Part shown: in pieces, positions 1 through 7,852 of the stretch
Position numbering within the stretch: the first letter of the stretch is position 1
How the letters are laid out: the number at the start of each line of letters is the position of its first letter
DNA from: Pseudomonadota bacterium
GTDB lineage: Bacteria > Desulfobacterota > Syntrophorhabdia > Syntrophorhabdales > Syntrophorhabdaceae
Length of the DNA: 64,000 nt
Direction of reading: 5' to 3'
Assembly (NCBI GenBank): GCA_026388315.1
Contig: JAPLKA010000043.1
Span: 61,223-125,222 of the forward strand
Translations under genes and position numbers: made by a program
The notes under the pieces: generated by a model
The model's database searches: none
What the model was told of the DNA's origin: nothing
Seen by the model: the letters and a program-made list of their open reading frames with translations, nothing else

Positions 1-468
1 GGCGACACGTTTTCGGAGAAGGAGCCCCTCAAATACATCGGTATTCCAAATTTCGCCCCGGAACATTTCCGGAGAGTACATTTAAAATCAGCCCTGAAGG
101 CAAAGCAGCTCAAAAAAGGCCTGCTCCAACTGGCCGAAGAGGGAGCAGTGCAATTGTTCCGTCCGGTGATGGACAACACATATGTCCTTGGGGCGGTGGG
201 TGTTCTTCAGTTCGATGTTGCGATCGCGAGGCTTAAGGCCGAGTATGGCGTCGACGCAGTTTATGAAACAGTTGGTTACATTACCGCCCGTTGGGTAAAC
301 AGCGATAATAAGAAACGACTGGCCACTTTTGAAAAGACGAATCGGACGAATCTGGCGCTTGATATAGATGGTAATCTGACATACCTTGCGACCAGTGAAT
401 GGCGGCTCGAACTTGCGGTTAAAGAATGGCCGGAGATCACTTTTATGAAAACCCGTGAACATGACTAA
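1..468 (+). CDS. prfC: Peptide chain release factor 3, C-terminal part (5' end outside window)
   Basis: RF3 is the GTPase that recycles RF1/RF2 from the ribosome after peptide release. The frame is open from base 1 and encodes the last 155 residues. They match the RF3 C-terminal domain: a Gly-Ile-Pro-Asn-Phe-Ala-Pro-Glu segment, a Lys-Gly-Leu-Leu-Gln-Leu-x-Glu-Glu-Gly-Ala motif, then Gly-Ala-Val-Gly-Val-Leu-Gln-Phe. The GTPase domain lies off the left edge. The gene ends in TAA at 466-468 with no clear hairpin terminator after it. The family call is secure; the start is not visible. Confidence 0.93.
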   Translation, partial: GDTFSEKEPLKYIGIPNFAPEHFRRVHLKSALKAKQLKKGLLQLAEEGAVQLFRPVMDNTYVLGAVGVLQFDVAIARLKAEYGVDAVYETVGYITARWVNSDNKKRLATFEKTNRTNLALDIDGNLTYLATSEWRLELAVKEWPEITFMKTREHD

Positions 469-699
469 GTTCCTGTACAGAATTACTTAATACCGCTTGT
501 AATGTTGTATGTCAGATGAAAACGGAAAATTATCGCTTTCAGGAAGCATATTCGTACCATGTAGTATCATAAAACAAGTCACCGAGCACCTGTATATTTC
601 ATACAGTTATTGACAAATCCGGGAAGTATTTAACAAGGATTATGAAAATAAAGAAAGGTCTAACCAGATCTCTGATGAACTTTTATTTTTTACACTCCA

Positions 700-1773
700 T
701 TAAAAACTATATTGCAGGGTCAGTGAGAGACCTATCTGATCCGACCAGACCTTGACCCCGTTACCACAGCTTACGTCAAAGCCTTCGGAACGGATTAACC
801 AGCGATGTGAACCGGTTGTATATATACGGAGATAATCCATTTCGGCGCTCAAAGAGAGGTTTTTTGTCAAACCTTTCTTCAGACCGATAGAAGCATACCA
901 TGCATCACCATACGTATCCTCATAGGTGAACCGCTTACCACCATTTCTGAGCAGATGGGTGTCTTCGTTGCTGCCTTCCACGTAAGCCCAGTTCAATTGA
1001 GCATTGAATTTGAGGTCTGGTACCCCAACATATTGTCCCAGGTCTGTACCCGAACGTACTCCTATAAAGTATTGCCAGTATGTCTGTTTAAAGCGGATGC
1101 CATTTTGCGGCATGTTTATATTGGGCTTCCCTGTCCACAAGTCGTATTGTATTCCGTTGTGGGCAACCAGGCGGAAATACTGATAACGTAGTCCTATCAT
1201 AGGGCGCAGACTGAACCAGGAAGGCAGCCCCAGCCAGTCGGAGACTTCCATATCTATATCACCCTGGGTCATGTAACTGGGCTCCATACGGCATCTCGAA
1301 ACACTATAGGTGGTTTTCATGGTAATGTTATTGTCATCCTCCCAATCAGAATCTCTGAAACGCCCGCCGACATCCCCCAGGGCATTTGTGAGCACTTCAG
1401 CGCCCATGGAGAACCTGGGAAAATTCAACCTCATCACTCCCCCGCCCCACCACGAGTCCAGTGGAAACTCCAACTTGCTGAGAGGTGCCTGATAGGGAGG
1501 ATAGGGGTTGCCGAATTCGTAGGAGGTGTGGCTGTTTAAGAGGCGCTTTACTTTTACACCCAGCGAGAGATGCTCAAAAAACTGGACAGTTCCTTCTTTT
1601 TGGAAAGCCGAGGTTTCTTTACTTACAGGTAGTACGGTCTCTTCTTTTTCATAGGCGTAAACTATTGAAGCCATAACATGAAGAACAAGAAGAATAGCGA
1701 GGCATAACATGCTCAACAAAAACGGCGGGCCGTAGATATGTGTTCCCGGAATATTATATATCTTGATCCACAT
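700..1773 (-). CDS. Omptin-family outer-membrane protease
   Basis: Predicted ten-stranded outer-membrane beta-barrel protease of 357 aa. A hydrophobic signal segment lies at about residues 18-38, followed by alternating aromatic/polar strands and a C-terminal Tyr-Ser-Phe typical of BAM-assembled barrels. Omptin catalytic features are visible: an Asp-Ser-Asp-Trp motif at about 141-144, matching the first Asp pair of OmpT, and Asp271-Thr-His273, matching the OmpT Asp-x-His dyad. A Gly-Lys-Arg-hydrophobic-Thr-Tyr block follows the dyad, as in OmpT. Omptins cleave proteins and peptides at the cell surface; the target here is unknown. The start is uncertain because there is no clear ribosome-binding site; an internal Met at residue 22 would also leave a signal peptide. 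Monocistronic, convergent with prfC. Confidence 0.75.
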   Translation of the reverse strand: MWIKIYNIPGTHIYGPPFLLSMLCLAILLVLHVMASIVYAYEKEETVLPVSKETSAFQKEGTVQFFEHLSLGVKVKRLLNSHTSYEFGNPYPPYQAPLSKLEFPLDSWWGGGVMRLNFPRFSMGAEVLTNALGDVGGRFRDSDWEDDNNITMKTTYSVSRCRMEPSYMTQGDIDMEVSDWLGLPSWFSLRPMIGLRYQYFRLVAHNGIQYDLWTGKPNINMPQNGIRFKQTYWQYFIGVRSGTDLGQYVGVPDLKFNAQLNWAYVEGSNEDTHLLRNGGKRFTYEDTYGDAWYASIGLKKGLTKNLSLSAEMDYLRIYTTGSHRWLIRSEGFDVSCGNGVKVWSDQIGLSLTLQYSF

Positions 1774-1969
1774 AAGATAGTGTTTATTGTACCATACTAA
1801 AGTTTAGATATTTTCCCCGAAGGGCGATTGCTTTTCAAGAAAATAATCATTCCTAACATTATAATAATGACCACATGAAAGCATGGACAGGTCGTTGGAT
1901 ATGGTAACTATTTAGTTCAGGAAGGAAACCAGCGGTTGTGGATGTCACCTTCCCTCTTTTGAGTACAGC

Positions 1970-2218
1970 TCATGGCTCATAGCAATCAGCAAAGAAGTTG
2001 TAAACGCGGTAAACAGGGAGTGTCCCTTCCATACGGTTTAATCCCGACAGCGGAGGGACAATTGCCGTCCGAATCTCAGGAAGATTTTTCAAAAGTGAAA
2101 TAGCGTTATACAGCGCCCGTATTGATTTTCCGGAGATATCAGCAGTTGTAGACACTGTGTCTACAATTTCCTTGGATAGGTCTTCGGGCCTCCGATCGTA
2201 GTTCACCAACTCGCTCAT
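1970..2218 (-). pseudogene. ParB-like protein fragment (relic)
   Basis: Eighty-two codons align with the middle of the full-length ParB-like protein at 52108-53043. Shared positions include Tyr-Asp-Arg-x-Pro-Glu, Ile-Ser-Gly-Lys-Ser, Ser-Leu-Leu-Lys, Pro-Glu-Ile and Gly-x-Leu-Pro-Val. The N-terminal ParB/Srx domain and the C-terminal third are missing, and about ten extra residues interrupt the match before Gly-x-Leu-Pro-Val. There is no ribosome-binding site before the ATG. The 5' break coincides with a TTCACTA-type palindromic repeat. Divergence from the intact copy is substantial, so this is not a recent duplicate. Probably not expressed. Confidence 0.6.
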
Positions 2219-2542
2219 AAGGAAGGTTGAAGGTGAATGGTGAATAAGATGAACTGTTCACTATTCACTAACGACTATTCACTGAAGTAACACAGCACTT
2301 TAAGCCCTGAAATTGGCCATTTTCCATGCATAAAAAGACTTATTTCAATAGGTTGGTTTGGTTCGACCCCAATTATTATTCCGCTAAGATGGTGCAAAAA
2401 AACAAGACCCCTTTACCACACTGGACATTTTCGTTGGCGAAACGAACTACCCCGTGGTTTACCGCGGGGCAATCCGTCCCCGTCCCCTCTATTCATCGTA
2501 AAGTGAGAGGAACGGGCCGCGAAAGACCAACCTTTATTGGTT
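2219..2542. other. 324-bp gene-free stretch with repeat and hairpins
   Basis: No credible gene. From the left it holds a palindromic TTCACTA/TAGTGAA repeat (about 2225-2287), then a GC-rich hairpin made of ACCCCG and CGGGGC arms near 2450-2472. A second stem follows at about 2485-2519, with CCCGT..CCTCT pairing AGAGG..ACGGG. A small ACCAA/TTGGT hairpin at 2526-2541 abuts the dctM stop. The last two could end the TRAP operon transcript but lack a convincing U-run. The open frame at 2326-2583 runs through these hairpins and is not gene-like. Confidence 0.5.
2225..2287. repeat. Palindromic TTCACTA/TAGTGAA word repeat
   Basis: Degenerate repeats with inverted arms: GTGAATGGTGAATA on the left and TATTCACTAACGACTATTCACT (described as two TATTCACT units) on the right. 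The same word builds the much longer element at 9213-9463. Confidence 0.6.
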
Positions 2543-3805
2543 TTATTTTAAGAAGGCAAGGCTCAGCCAGGGAAGATAGGTGATGATCGCAAGGCCGATG
2601 AGAAGGATGCCGATGAATGGAAGTGAAGCAAAGTAGAGGCTTAATATCGGTTTGTTGAAGCGGATGCTGGAGATGAAGAGGTTGATCCCCAGGGGGGGTA
2701 TGGAGGCCCCGATCTCCAGATTAGTCAGGAAGATGATCCCCAGGTGAATAGGATGAATTCCATAGGCCTGGGCGACAGGGGTAATAAGGGGAACTACAAC
2801 GGTCAGCGCGGGAAACATGCCCATAATGCACCCGACCGCTAAAAGGAAGAAGTTGAGCATGATAAGAAAAAGGAAGGGGCTCGTAATATGGGCCTTTAGA
2901 AAATTCAATGTCCTCATGGGGAGTTCTGCATCGATTAAATAATTCGTCAGACCGAGGGCCGCTCCCAGGATGATCAGGATCCCCCCTACCAGCACCATGC
3001 TTTTTTTCATAATCTTCGGCAACTCTCTCCACTTAATATCTCTGTAGATGAATACCTCCACCACAAGCACATAGGTCGCGGTAATAGCGGCTGCTTCACT
3101 TACCACAAAGTATCCGCCATAGATGCCTCCCAGGACCACAATAGGGAGCGGAAGTTCCCAGATTGAATCCTTCACTGCCCTGAAGACCTCCGGTACGTTG
3201 AAACTGGTGCGCGGAACTTTGACTGCAATCGCCTTGTTGAAACAAAACAGGGCAAGGAGGAGAATCAGGAGTATTCCAGGCAAAATGCCGCCCAGAAACA
3301 GTTCGTCAATCCGTACCTTTGCCACGATGGCATAAAGGATCAGAGGGAGGCTCGGGGGAAAGAGAAGACCCAATGTCCCTGATGTGGTTAAGAGTCCGAG
3401 AGAGAATGGTTCCGGGTATTTTCCTTTTAACATGGCAGGGAAGAGAATACCCCCCATGGCTATGATAGTGAGGCCTGTCGCGCCTGTGAGAGCGGTAAAG
3501 ACAGCACAGGTGAGGAGCGCGATCATCGATACCCCGCCGGGCAACCAACCTAATATTGCATTGGAAAGTCTGATTAATCTCCTTGGCGCACCGCTCTCGG
3601 AAAGAAGATAACCGGCAAAGGTGAAGAGGGGGATCGCGACAAGGATTGGGGTTGTCGCTATTCGATGCATTTCGATGATCATGGCCGAGGAGTCAATGTG
3701 ACCGGAAAACAGCAAACAGAGGGTCAGGCCGGAAATAACGATAAAAAGGGGAACGCCAAGAAGCATCAAAAGAAAAAGGGCACAAATAACGAAAAAGAGG
3801 GTCAT
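2543..3805 (-). CDS. dctM: TRAP transporter large permease (DctM family)
   Basis: Large membrane subunit of a tripartite ATP-independent periplasmic transporter, which imports organic acids or similar solutes using an ion gradient. It has 420 aa, the usual length, with about 12 hydrophobic segments. Family landmarks include Pro-Leu-Phe-Thr-Phe-Ala-Gly near residue 60, a Gly-Ala-Thr-Gly hairpin near 108, and Gly-Leu-Leu-Phe-Pro-Pro-Ser-Leu-Pro near 148. The start overlaps the end of dctQ by 4 bp, indicating translational coupling. It is the last gene of a tatT-dctP-dctQ-dctM operon. The substrate cannot be read from the sequence. Confidence 0.92.
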   Translation of the reverse strand: MTLFFVICALFLLMLLGVPLFIVISGLTLCLLFSGHIDSSAMIIEMHRIATTPILVAIPLFTFAGYLLSESGAPRRLIRLSNAILGWLPGGVSMIALLTCAVFTALTGATGLTIIAMGGILFPAMLKGKYPEPFSLGLLTTSGTLGLLFPPSLPLILYAIVAKVRIDELFLGGILPGILLILLLALFCFNKAIAVKVPRTSFNVPEVFRAVKDSIWELPLPIVVLGGIYGGYFVVSEAAAITATYVLVVEVFIYRDIKWRELPKIMKKSMVLVGGILIILGAALGLTNYLIDAELPMRTLNFLKAHITSPFLFLIMLNFFLLAVGCIMGMFPALTVVVPLITPVAQAYGIHPIHLGIIFLTNLEIGASIPPLGINLFISSIRFNKPILSLYFASLPFIGILLIGLAIITYLPWLSLAFLK

Positions 3806-4302
3806 CCTTCTCTTTCCTGCTGGTGAACTATGAGAATACTCTTAAGGAAATAAAAAAAATATCGTAAGGCCATTATGCCGAAGGTAACAGGAAGAATGAT
3901 TTCGGAGACCCAGGACGGAATTCCCAGGAAGATTACACTCTTCATCTGGAACTCATTATTAATAAATTTCAGGGCGGCAAAGGTCAGGAAACAGCAAACC
4001 AAAAACGAAAAGGCATTGATAATAATTGCAACAACCCCCTTTCCCTTCGGCGATAACCATCGGGCAAACACATCGATGCAAATGTGTTTGCCTTCCCGTA
4101 CTGCAATAGTAGCCCCGATAAATCCTGTCCATAAAACGAGGCCCCGGACAAGGGCATCTCCCCAGGCAATACCGGTAGAAAAAAGGTTTCGAAGTATAAT
4201 CTGAGAAAAGGCGATGAGAATAAGGGCGCTTAACAGGATTACAAGGAGAATCTGCTCCACCCGACCGATGACTTCATCGATCCGTTCCCATTGATCCGTC
4301 AT
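3802..4302 (-). CDS. dctQ: TRAP transporter small permease (DctQ family)
   Basis: Small membrane subunit of the TRAP transporter, 166 aa with four hydrophobic segments. It has the family Trp-Gly-Asp-Ala-Leu-Val-Arg segment around residue 42 and a Gly-Lys-His-Ile-x-Ile-Asp motif around residue 66. It scaffolds the DctM subunit. Both junctions are 4-bp overlaps (with dctP upstream and dctM downstream), so the three genes are almost certainly co-translated. Confidence 0.9.
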   Translation of the reverse strand: MTDQWERIDEVIGRVEQILLVILLSALILIAFSQIILRNLFSTGIAWGDALVRGLVLWTGFIGATIAVREGKHICIDVFARWLSPKGKGVVAIIINAFSFLVCCFLTFAALKFINNEFQMKSVIFLGIPSWVSEIILPVTFGIMALRYFFYFLKSILIVHQQEREG

Positions 4303-5324
4303 TTCACTCCCTTCCGGTAATTTGTCAACTGAGAAGTTACATCATCCACGGTTGTCCGGGAAAAGGCTTTTCCGCTAATGCGGCCCATGGCATCATTAGA
4401 CAGTTGTCTGAGCTCATCAATCTGATTCTTTGAAGGGGTTATGATCTTTACCCCCTGCTTCACCATTACTTTGGTTGCCTCCTGATTTTCATTTCGCGTT
4501 ATTGCCTTCAATTGGCTCAGATGACGCTGGGAGCTCTCAAGGAGAATAGCCTGATAGGCAGGCGACAAACGGTTAAATGCATCTTTACTGATGACGATAG
4601 CGCCTGCCACATAGGCAAGGGGAACATTTGTCAGGTATTTCACTTTAGTAAACCACTGGAGCGAGATGGCCCCGGAGGGAGGAATATAAACAACATCCAC
4701 TAAACCGGTTTGGAGACCCACTAAAACATCAGGAATAGAAAGAGGAATGGCCGTCACTTTGGCCGCATCGAAGACTGCCTTGGCCACGTGAGATTCTTCC
4801 TGGATCCAGACCTTTCCCTTTTTGATGTCCGCTACGCTGGAGATAGGAATAGTGGAGGACATGAGATAGACAAACCCTACCTCGGAAAAACCCAAGAGTA
4901 CGTATCCATTATCTTCAAAGCCCTTCTTGAGAAATGTATCCATTTTTTCCAAAATGAGGTCGACTTCATCGTAATTTTGAAAGAGAAAAGGGATTTGCAG
5001 GACATTGATCTCTTTAAATATCGCTGATAGGCTTGCTGAGGTCAGGGCTGCAGCCTGAATTTGGCCAATCTTCATCTTTCGAAGCATATCATTCTCATCG
5101 CCCAGCACTCCTCCGGCATAAATCTTAAGCTGAACCTTGTTTTCGGTCTTTTTTATCACTTCAGTATTTAAGGCATGGAGCATCTTAACCCAGGAATTTC
5201 CCTCCGGGGCCAAGGTGGCCAGCTTGATGACAACCCCTTTCTCAACCCCGTGTGCCGGCCCGATAAAAAGAAGACATGCCAGCAACAAGAGCCCAATAAA
5301 TTTGATTCCACTGCAAATGTTCAT
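4299..5324 (-). CDS. dctP: TRAP transporter solute-binding protein (DctP/TatP family)
   Basis: Periplasmic receptor of the TRAP system, 341 aa. A signal peptide spans about residues 1-26, ending Ala-His-Gly. The mature part begins with the family Ile-Lys-Leu-Ala-Thr-Leu-Ala-Pro-Glu-Gly-x-x-Trp signature. Lys-Ile-Tyr-Ala-Gly-Gly-Val-Leu-Gly-Asp-Glu and a central Gly-Lys-Val-Trp-Ile-Gln block follow as in DctP proteins. The neighbouring TPR lipoprotein suggests the TatP subtype described in Treponema pallidum. Ligand unknown. It sits 8 bp after tatT and overlaps dctQ by 4 bp. Confidence 0.9.
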   Translation of the reverse strand: MNICSGIKFIGLLLLACLLFIGPAHGVEKGVVIKLATLAPEGNSWVKMLHALNTEVIKKTENKVQLKIYAGGVLGDENDMLRKMKIGQIQAAALTSASLSAIFKEINVLQIPFLFQNYDEVDLILEKMDTFLKKGFEDNGYVLLGFSEVGFVYLMSSTIPISSVADIKKGKVWIQEESHVAKAVFDAAKVTAIPLSIPDVLVGLQTGLVDVVYIPPSGAISLQWFTKVKYLTNVPLAYVAGAIVISKDAFNRLSPAYQAILLESSQRHLSQLKAITRNENQEATKVMVKQGVKIITPSKNQIDELRQLSNDAMGRISGKAFSRTTVDDVTSQLTNYRKGVK

Positions 5325-5332
5325 ATCTGCTC

Positions 5333-6232
5333 CTATTCGAAAATTTCCTCTTTATGATTCAACAGGTCCGCTGCCTTTTTCCTGGCAACCGCATTAAGGA
5401 GTGTTACCTCCGGCAATATATCAACAGGAGTATCCAGAACCTTCTGAAGGGTTGAAACGAAAAGGTCTTTGTCGATGGCCTGCCGTGCGTAAAAGTTTGC
5501 ATAATAGACATAAGTCATTAAAAATTTGCCCTGCCCCATCTCTAAAGCCCTCTGAAAATGTTTTTGAGCCTTTTCCAGGTCTCCGCCGGCGTCTCTGGGC
5601 CAGGAGGCAAACCATATCCCCATAAAGATGTGAGGCCCGCCATAATAAAAACCTTCGTCGAGTTCGAGTACCTTTTTCATCATCAGTTCAACCCTTGGAA
5701 GCTCAGCCAGGGCCTCCATCGAATCCAGGTTCAACTTGATCCAGTTTCCCCAGGAGGTGGCTGCCCAAAACAAATAGGGGACATCTTTCTTGCCGCAGGC
5801 CTTCACACCTTCCCTGAAATCGTCAAAGAGGCTCTGAGCAGGGTCCTTGAGCCCCCTTATCTCCAAGGATCGCAGAGAGTAATGCCTTGCCCTCCCGTAG
5901 AGCAGCTTTGCATACTCCGGATCGGTTTCCTCCATAAAGGCCGTGGCAAAGGAAGAATAGATCTGAGCAGCATTGATGAGCAACTGCTCATTGTCCGGCA
6001 CCGACTCGATCATGCCGTCCATCAACATCAGATAGGCGGGAATTCCTTCACGGACCAGCTTAAGGTCAGATTGTTGAAAGGCAGATTTTGACACCCCTTC
6101 CAGCAATGTCGATGTCGCCGCAACAGTTAACTTCTTATTCGGCAGACAACCGGTTAATAGAAAAAGACATATTACACAAAGTAGAATAGGGATTTGCAAA
6201 AGTTTCATCTCTTGTAATGTGAATTTATACAT
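5333..6232 (-). CDS. TRAP-associated TPR lipoprotein (TatT-like)
   Basis: A 299-aa lipoprotein resembling TatT, the trimeric TPR protein that docks a TRAP solute-binding protein in Treponema. It has a lipobox Leu-Thr-Gly-Cys with Cys29 after a hydrophobic stretch. The rest is helical and TPR-like: Ala-Gln-Ile-Tyr-Ser-Ser-Phe-Ala near 88, Arg-Ala-x-x-Tyr-Ser near 112, and Ala-Gln-Lys-His-Phe-Gln-Arg-Ala-Leu-Glu near 223. It is first in the TRAP operon, 8 bp ahead of dctP. A second Met at residue 9 is preceded by CAAGAG and is an alternative start. The role in receptor docking follows the family, not direct evidence here. Confidence 0.8.
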   Translation of the reverse strand: MYKFTLQEMKLLQIPILLCVICLFLLTGCLPNKKLTVAATSTLLEGVSKSAFQQSDLKLVREGIPAYLMLMDGMIESVPDNEQLLINAAQIYSSFATAFMEETDPEYAKLLYGRARHYSLRSLEIRGLKDPAQSLFDDFREGVKACGKKDVPYLFWAATSWGNWIKLNLDSMEALAELPRVELMMKKVLELDEGFYYGGPHIFMGIWFASWPRDAGGDLEKAQKHFQRALEMGQGKFLMTYVYYANFYARQAIDKDLFVSTLQKVLDTPVDILPEVTLLNAVARKKAADLLNHKEEIFE

Positions 6233-6296
6233 TCAATAAAAATCTTATCCGTAACGTGTTACCACAAAATATTTTCTAAGGCAATGCTTAAATAGC

Positions 6297-6500
6297 GTGA
6301 GCAGAGACGACATTTTATCTTTTTTGCGCGACTTTAAAAACAGGTACGGAGATAGGTGTGGCATCATTTCCCTTGGTGTCTTCGGATCGGTTGCTCGCGG
6401 TGAAGTGCGTGATGACGGCGACGTTGACATCTGCATCAGAACCAGAACGCCTGATTATTTTACAAATTCTCCCGAAGGCATGGAGAGGATAAGAGAATGA
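6297..6500 (+). pseudogene. Truncated MNT-type nucleotidyltransferase
   Basis: A 67-codon frame from a GTG encodes the N-terminal half of a minimal nucleotidyltransferase, the MntA antitoxin type. The catalytic GSx10DxD signature is intact: Gly-Ser at about residues 30-31, then Asp-Val-Asp. The protein stops soon after strand two, where family members continue another 30-40 residues to a third carboxylate. No HEPN toxin gene follows; a cupin gene on the other strand fills the space. No good ribosome-binding site is visible. Most likely a relic of a MNT/HEPN toxin-antitoxin pair. Confidence 0.5.
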
Positions 6501-6507
6501 ATCTTCT

Positions 6508-6843
6508 TTATATACCTGCCTTCTTAGCTTTACAATGTAACGCCAGCCATATGGTCTTCTGCGTCGGGTCAGTCCATTCAACTCTATGTCGTTTACGGGC
6601 AGGAATATGGATATAATCACCGGGCTTCATGGTCCTTGTATGCTTTTCATCTTCAAAACATAATCCGGCGCTGCCCTGAAGCAAAAACACCCATTCATCG
6701 CTATTCTGGTCATACCACTCCCCTGGCGGGGTTGCATGGCCACAGGATATTATTCTTTCAAGCCTGATATCTTTGTTTTCGATAATCACTTCAAATACTT
6801 CTTTCTGAACGGACTCAGGGAGGTTTTTAAAAAGATTTTTCAT
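6508..6843 (-). CDS. Small cupin-domain protein
   Basis: A 111-aa single-domain cupin. Strand motifs are Asp-Glu-Trp-Val-Phe-Leu-Leu-Gln-Gly at about residues 48-56 and Lys-Pro-Gly-Asp-Tyr-Ile-His-Ile-Pro-Ala at about 72-81, followed by a His that could bind metal. It starts 25 bp after the acsE stop in the same direction and is therefore probably the last gene of the CODH/ACS operon. Cupins of this size can be sugar or amino-acid binding, metal-dependent enzymes or regulators; no specific activity can be assigned. Confidence 0.8.
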   Translation of the reverse strand: MKNLFKNLPESVQKEVFEVIIENKDIRLERIISCGHATPPGEWYDQNSDEWVFLLQGSAGLCFEDEKHTRTMKPGDYIHIPARKRHRVEWTDPTQKTIWLALHCKAKKAGI

Positions 6844-6868
6844 TTCAATGATATAGGTATATTCTGAA

Positions 6869-7747
6869 TTAAAGTTCCAGCCAGGAATCGGAATAAAGGG
6901 TCTGCCCGAGGAGGACTTTGGCTGTTTTTACATAATAAGCCTGTTCCTTCGAAAGCACAGACATATCAATACTGTCTCCGTCCATTATTCTATATACAAG
7001 GCTCTCAATCTCAGGCCTTTCATCTTTTGCAATTGACTTCAGTTCCGCATCAAAGGCATCGACAATAGCAGAATACATGCCGTATCGTTTGATCATGATA
7101 AGGTAGGTCCTGTTTAAAATCCCCCTGAGATGAGCAGGGGCTCCGTTTGATACATTTGAGAGCCCACAGGTGGACTTTGAGTCGGGTGCAAGGTCTGTAA
7201 GCATCATAACGAATTCAGTGCAACCCTGAACCTGTATCTGCTGGGTATTAATCGGAAGCACAATCGGGTCAAACCAGATATCTTCTTCCGGTATTCTATA
7301 ACTTGCCGCCTCTGCAATAAGCTGTGCTGCCAGCAAGCCTCTCTCATTGGCGTCTCTTGGTATACCCTCTACCCCGAGCGTAAGTCCGATAAAACCTGCG
7401 TTATATTTCCCGGCAAGGGGCATAAGTGACTTGATTCGCTCAGGCCGTGCAGATATGGAATTAATGAGCGCCTTCCCTCTGTGCGCACGCAGGCCCGCCT
7501 CCATAGCCTCAATATTCGTAGTATCAAGGGAGAGGGGAAGATCAACCGTTTCCTGGACGGTCGTTACCACCCATTCCATCAGTTCCGGCCCTTCTTTCCT
7601 TGCCGGACCAAGGTTTATATCAATCATATCCATACCTGCCTTTGCCTGGGCAAGGGCCATCTCTTTTATCGGTACGGGGTCTCTCTGCCTTAAGGCATCA
7701 CCGATCTTTCTGGATATAACATTAAGGTTTTCACCGATTAACAACAT
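6869..7747 (-). CDS. acsE: Methyl-THF:corrinoid/iron-sulfur protein methyltransferase (AcsE)
   Basis: Transfers the methyl group from methyl-tetrahydrofolate to Co(I) of the corrinoid iron-sulfur protein, the entry of the methyl branch into acetyl-CoA synthesis. It has 292 aa, close to the family length, and is a pterin-binding TIM barrel. It opens with Gly-Glu-Asn-Leu-Asn. Asp-Ile-Asn-Leu-Gly-Pro near residue 43 and Leu-Ser-Leu-Asp-Thr-Thr-Asn near 72 are typical pterin-site loops, and Asn-Ser-Ile-Ser follows near 96. An AGGAGG ribosome-binding site precedes the ATG. A large hairpin repeat separates it from acsC upstream. Confidence 0.93.
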   Translation of the reverse strand: MLLIGENLNVISRKIGDALRQRDPVPIKEMALAQAKAGMDMIDINLGPARKEGPELMEWVVTTVQETVDLPLSLDTTNIEAMEAGLRAHRGKALINSISARPERIKSLMPLAGKYNAGFIGLTLGVEGIPRDANERGLLAAQLIAEAASYRIPEEDIWFDPIVLPINTQQIQVQGCTEFVMMLTDLAPDSKSTCGLSNVSNGAPAHLRGILNRTYLIMIKRYGMYSAIVDAFDAELKSIAKDERPEIESLVYRIMDGDSIDMSVLSKEQAYYVKTAKVLLGQTLYSDSWLEL

Positions 7748-7768
7748 GGCTTCCTCCTTTAAAAGCAG

Positions 7769-7846
7769 GGTTCGAGGGGTCGTGGGTTCCAGGGTTTAAG
7801 GGTTTAAAAATACTTGAACCCTCTGCCCCTTGACCCCTTGAACCCT
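7769..7846. repeat. GAACCC-type hairpin repeat between acsC and acsE
   Basis: Inverted 19-nt arms at 7769-7787 (GGGTTCGAGGGGTCGTGGG) and 7828-7846 (CCCTTGACCCCTTGAACCC) match at 16 of 19 positions, two mismatches being possible G-U pairs. An inner GGGTTTAAG/CTTGAACCC stem extends the hairpin. The RNA would fold right after the acsC stop. A one-armed copy of the same word lies at 28098-28142. Confidence 0.8.
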
Positions 7847-7852
7847 TCGCCC

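Noticed and set aside
2326..2583. 85-aa open frame in the gap before dctM
   Set aside because: It crosses two hairpins and runs into the dctM 3' end; no ribosome-binding site and no protein-like motif.
5558..6091. 177-aa plus-strand frame opposite the TatT-like gene
   Set aside because: Entirely antisense to a lipoprotein gene with a clear lipobox and operon context; composition is shadow-like.
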